Assembly: GCA_024760905.1 (NCBI GenBank)
Contig: CM045734.1
Span: 39,966,064-40,030,063 of the forward strand
Direction of reading: 5' to 3'
DNA from: Plotosus lineatus
Lineage: Eukaryota > Chordata > Actinopteri > Siluriformes > Plotosidae
DNA length: 64,000 bases
A program made the translations under genes and the position numbers. The notes under the pieces were generated by a model. The model saw nothing but the letters and a program-made list of their open reading frames with translations. It made no database searches and had not been told where the DNA came from. Shown here in pieces: positions 60,802 through 64,000 of this stretch (within the stretch, counting starts at the first letter, position 1; the number at the start of each line of letters is the position of its first letter).

Positions 60802-61092
60802 GGATTTTCTGAGTAGATCCTTCCGTAGGAGAGTGCTCAATACTTTTTGGTAGAGCAAATAAACAAAATATATATATACAGGAATTAAAGACAGTTACGT
60901 CCAGCAACCCTTCACTTATATATATATTCTTCTATAATCACCTGAAGAGAGAGGATGGTTTCACCACCCCTCGAAACAGATCTGTAGTGATAAATGGAGT
61001 TTCAATAGAAAGTCTTTGGCCTGTCCTTTTGTTATTTGCTCTACCAAAAAGTATTGAGCACTCTCCTATGGAAGGATCTACTCAGAAAATCC
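60802..61092 (+). mobile_element. Penelope-like/retrozyme-type element with hammerhead ribozyme
   Basis: Two 61-bp inverted arms (60802-60862, beginning GGATTTTCTGAGTAGATCC; 61032-61092, its near-perfect reverse complement) enclose about 170 bp containing a complete hammerhead fold. The element sits inside an (AT)n tract. A 41-bp piece of its interior (about 60881-60920) recurs in the same orientation at about 62333-62374. Hammerheads in animal genomes are mostly associated with Penelope-like elements and small circular-RNA retrozymes, hence the class call. No ORF, so non-autonomous or a terminal-repeat remnant. Confidence 0.65.
60937..60991 (+). ncRNA. Hammerhead ribozyme, type I with short stem III
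   Basis: Stem I: AUCAC 60937-60941 pairs all five bases with GUGAU 60987-60991. Core 1: CUGAAGA 60942-60948 (CUGANGA). Stem II: 60949-60972, GAG/CUC, one bulged A, GG/CC, an A-C mismatch, UGGU/ACCA with a UUC loop. Core 2: GAAA 60973-60976. Stem III: A-C-A 60976-60978 with U-G-U 60983-60985, loop GAUC. Cleavage triplet GUA 60984-60986, so cutting is predicted between 60986 and 60987. Every invariant core base is present. Short stem III type I ribozymes are known from Penelope-like elements and often work best as dimers. Confidence 0.85.
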
Positions 61093-61129
61093 CCTATATA
61101 TATATATGAGTGTATATGTGATTTTGAAT

Positions 61130-61275
61130 ATACGTACACACACATTCATTCATTATCTGAACTGCTTAATCCCAATTAGGGTTGTGGGGGAGCTGGTGCC
61201 CATCTCAGCAGACTCTGAGTGAGGGCAGAGCAAGCACATCCTGGACAGCTCACCAGGCCATCACAGGGCCATATA
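61130..61275 (-). repeat. S3-type tail fragment
   Basis: CATTCATTCATTATCTGAAC-TGCTTAATCCCAATTAGGG to ACCAGGCCATCACAGGGCCA. Confidence 0.75.
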
Positions 61276-61569
61276 TGTAATCAAAAAAAATTACATCCCT
61301 TGGAAGCTGTTGACTTTTTCAGCATATTTGAGCAAAGGAACAATTTAGTCTCTTTGACAAAGAGCTTAAGGGCGTCCAATGAAACACAGCGCAGAAAATT
61401 GACTTTTTCACATTTTCTTAATTGAGATTAGAAATAAATAAATAAAATCATACGGCAAAAAGTTAGTATACCATTACTTTTTTGGTATATAATGTACTGT
61501 ATATCTTCTTGCCTCAGGAAGTGTTCATTGAAGACTTCTTCAAAATAAAAATCTTGTACAAGAAATAAA
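61276..61569. other. Nothing recognised
   Basis: No feature assigned. Confidence 0.4.
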
Positions 61570-61840
61570 GTGCAAATCGACTGAATTTGCTTGGGCATGT
61601 CCGAAGAAAACAACAGGGACGTATAGCTAAGACTGCATTGCAGTGGACCCCTGTGGGGAAGCACAAACCTGTCTGGTCAAAAAGCACCCGGCACAGAGGA
61701 GTCAGTATTGAGTTGAAAGTGTTGGAGTTAACATGTGACGAGGTGAAGAAGGCAGCACAAAAAATGTCCCATGTGGCGCTATTGTGTTGTGGCCTTATTT
61801 TCCAGTGGAGAAGAGGCTCGAGGTGAGCTAAAGTGAGGTG
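61570..61840 (+). mobile_element. Non-LTR retrotransposon C-terminal fragment, separate family
   Basis: ORF at 61587-61826: LGHVRRKQQGRIAKTALQW then TPVGKHK...ELKVLELTCDEVKKAAQ. This is the (F/L)GHVxR...RIxKTALxWTPxGKRK pattern of LINE ORF2 ends, different from the RTE copies here. Confidence 0.75.
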
Positions 61841-61894
61841 AGGTGAATTTTTCACATCTACACTCCATAAAATCAGAATCAGGGGCCTTGTTTA

Positions 61895-62222
61895 GAGGGT
61901 GTCACGATGGCGTAGTGGTTAACACGTCTACCTCACAGCAAGAAAGCCTCATTTCGATTCCCAGCTCGGGCATTTTGTGTGGAGTTTGCATGTTCTTCCC
62001 GTGCTTGTGTGGGTTTCCTCCGGATACTCCAGTTTCCTCACACAGTCTAAAAACATGCACAGTAGGCCAGTTGGCTGTTCCAAATCACCCCTAGGTGTGA
62101 GTGGGAGTGTGAATGATTGGCCTGGAAAGCTGTTCAGGGTGTACCCCGCCCTCACACAGAGTCGACAGAGTCGGGCGCAATATACCGTAATTAGGACGAA
62201 GCAGTTTACAGAATGAATGTCT
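61895..62222 (+). repeat. S3 SINE-like repeat, nearly complete
   Basis: GATGGCGTAGTGGTTAACAC, 'CTACCTCACAGCAAGAAAGC', B box ATTTCGATTCCCAG, tail 'ACCGTAATTAGGACGAAGC' and CAGAATGAATG. Confidence 0.9.
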
Positions 62223-62225
62223 AGT

Positions 62226-62377
62226 TTATATTCCATTGATTGAAGCCTCCTGTAGGTGGAACCGGTTTTATTTAAACCCAATAGAGTCTGGTGTTCTCTT
62301 TTATATGAATTGTGCGTTGTCAATCTTTGTGCCAGGAATTAAAGACAGTTACGTCCAGCAACCCTTCACTTATTTTC
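62226..62377 (+). mobile_element. Fragment related to the hammerhead element
   Basis: It includes the shared piece 62333-62374 (CAGGAATTAAAGACAGTTAC and onward) preceded by 'TTGTGCGTTGTCAATCTTTG'. It stops before the ribozyme core. Confidence 0.55.
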
Positions 62378-62635
62378 GATACCACTTTCTAAAACAGGTT
62401 GCAGATAAATGGGAGTCAATCTCAGGTGACATTGGACAAGGTCCACCTGGCCCACCCAGGACAAACCGCCAATCAATTGCAGACTGAGAACAGAAATTAG
62501 ACCATGCAGAGGAAACCCACACAAGCATAATAATAATTAAAAAAAAAAAAAATGGCATGCTCCACACAAACAACCCAGATCCTGTTTGCAGTGAAGCCAA
62601 AGTGCTAACCAGTGCACCACTGTGCGTAATGGTTC
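62378..62635 (-). repeat. S3 SINE-like repeat, diverged
   Basis: Tail near 62385, 'GACCATGCAGAGGAAACCCA', head CTAACCAGTGCACCACTGTG. Confidence 0.7.
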
Positions 62636-62639
62636 AGCA

Positions 62640-62865
62640 AACATTGATTCATTCATTTCCCAAAGTACATAATCCTACCAGACGGGGTACACCATGAACA
62701 GCTTGCCAATCCATCACAGGACCAACAGAAACAACCAACCATTCAGACACATAAACCAAAAGAGTTTGGAACAGTCCATCAGATCTATGTGCATGTCTTT
62801 GGATTGTAAGAGAAAACCAGAGTTCCCAGAGGAAACCCTCATCACACATGGAGAACACCAAACTA
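62640..62865 (-). repeat. S3 SINE-like repeat, headless
   Basis: 'GACGGGGTACACCATGAACA' and 'CCAGAGTTCCCAGAGGAAAC'. Confidence 0.7.
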
Positions 62866-64000
62866 TATATAGAAACACTTTAACTTTAAGCTATGCTAGT
62901 CACTAGTTAACGCATGTGTCGGGTCATTACATTACATTAACACCAAATTCATAGCTTTTACTTGCCTGGTGGTTTAGGTGATATGATTAATGCACATTCT
63001 GGAAACCATATATCAGGCTGTAAGTAAATTAGGGCTTCCATTTATTTTTATGTTAGTGAGCAGAAGGTTGTGAGTTTCAGTCCTAAAACAATACGATAAT
63101 ATTTGGACATTTAATGTAGTACTCTGATTGTATTTTCCTTGTTTATTTTTGGTTAAAAGCCTGTGTTCTCCAAAAACAAATACAGTACTGTATAAGAATG
63201 CATCACTGCAGTGCACAGAAAATTCCCTTATGCAGCAGTGCCCCCTCCTGGCCACTGAGTAGGACTGAACATAAAACTGTCGATACTGTACTCCGAAATT
63301 AAAATTCAGGATCTGGCTGTGGATGGAAATGTAAGTGATCTCAGATAGAAGAGTCATTTACTGAACACCCAGTTGTTTATTCAGAGGTAAATAAGAGTGA
63401 AATGGCTGAGTAGTATTCAGGTTGATACAGAAATGAGGAGGATTTTGATTAACCTTCTGTTCATTAGAAAAACATAAAACATGAGGTATGCCATTCATAA
63501 AACATACTGGAAGAAATAGAAAACATTCACAGACAAGGATAGCTATAATTTGGATAATTGTGTGTTGTGTGTATGTGTATGTGTGTGTTTGGGTGGGCAA
63601 ATACAGTCACAGCACACATGGGTTATTGTAAAAATTGAGCAGATAAACAGAAGCCTAAAATGTACTTGCAACAGAACACCAACATGGCTCATAATAAAAC
63701 TCTGTCTGTACCACAAATGTTTCTGTATTTTTGTGGGTCAGAATTTATAAGGGTGAAAAATGGGGGAAAAAAAAAAAAAACTGCAATGAAATAAAATACA
63801 TTTCAAATCAGGGTCATGGGTTCAGTTTAAATAGCTAGTTGTGATCCAAAGGCTTAGTCTGTTAATTTTATTTAAAATGATCCATGGCAATGTGTGTGTA
63901 TCTTATTTGTGCACAGACACATTTCATTTAGTATCAGTGGCACTTTTTCAATGTCAACGGATCATGTGTGCAGTCAGACAGGGCTTATGGATCACATGGC
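62866..64000. other. No gene seen; GT-rich tract at about 63561-63588
   Basis: The minus-strand ORFs at 63013-63357 and 63358-63600 have no motif I recognise and poor codon character. Confidence 0.4.

Overview
This is a piece of a teleost fish nuclear genome: spliced exons with GT/AG borders, vertebrate-only gene families, and dense fish-type repeats (RTE and L2-like LINEs, several tRNA-derived SINE families, Tc1/mariner and hAT elements, CA/TA/GA microsatellites). The repeat types fit an ostariophysan (catfish-like) fish, but that is a guess.

Two host loci lie head-to-tail on the + strand. (1) About 2.2-10.7 kb: a damaged cfap157 (cilia and flagella associated protein 157). Six exons are recognisable, but they carry at least three 1-bp frameshifts and two in-frame stops, and a 2.6-kb RTE LINE sits directly behind exon 4. 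An X-box-like site and a forkhead site survive at its 5' end. (2) About 21.5-51.3 kb: a strbp-like gene (spermatid perinuclear RNA-binding protein, NF90/ILF3 family). Fourteen internal coding exons encode a complete DZF domain, a linker, a single dsRNA-binding domain (the usual first one is missing) and a proline/glycine-rich tail. It has two alternative terminal exons, at 44.5 and 50.7 kb, each with its own stop and polyA signal. One 1-bp deletion in an A-run in the linker exon breaks the frame; restoring one base lets everything downstream read through.

The rest is repeats. SINE labels used here: S1 (tRNA-like head, tail ending in a conserved GAGCC/GGCTC hairpin and GGGTGTAAAA), S2 (a different tRNA-like head, carried on two different tails: S2A has the 3' end of the RTE LINE, S2B has the 'CTAATTAGG...CAGAAAATGAA' tail of family S3), and S3 (the common fish 'gtggttagcac...cctcacagcaagaag' SINE-like repeat). 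Many insertions have perfect target-site duplications (TSDs), and several are nested two or three deep (20.0-20.7, 22.5-23.3, 39.9-42.2, 51.7-52.9 kb). From 51.3 kb to the end I see no host gene.

The most notable non-gene element is at 60.80-61.09 kb: a short element with 61-bp inverted arms holding a complete hammerhead ribozyme fold (60937-60991), as carried by Penelope-like retroelements and retrozymes. Other leads are the exchangeable SINE tails, the duplicated terminal exons and missing dsRBD of the strbp-like gene, and the decay of cfap157.
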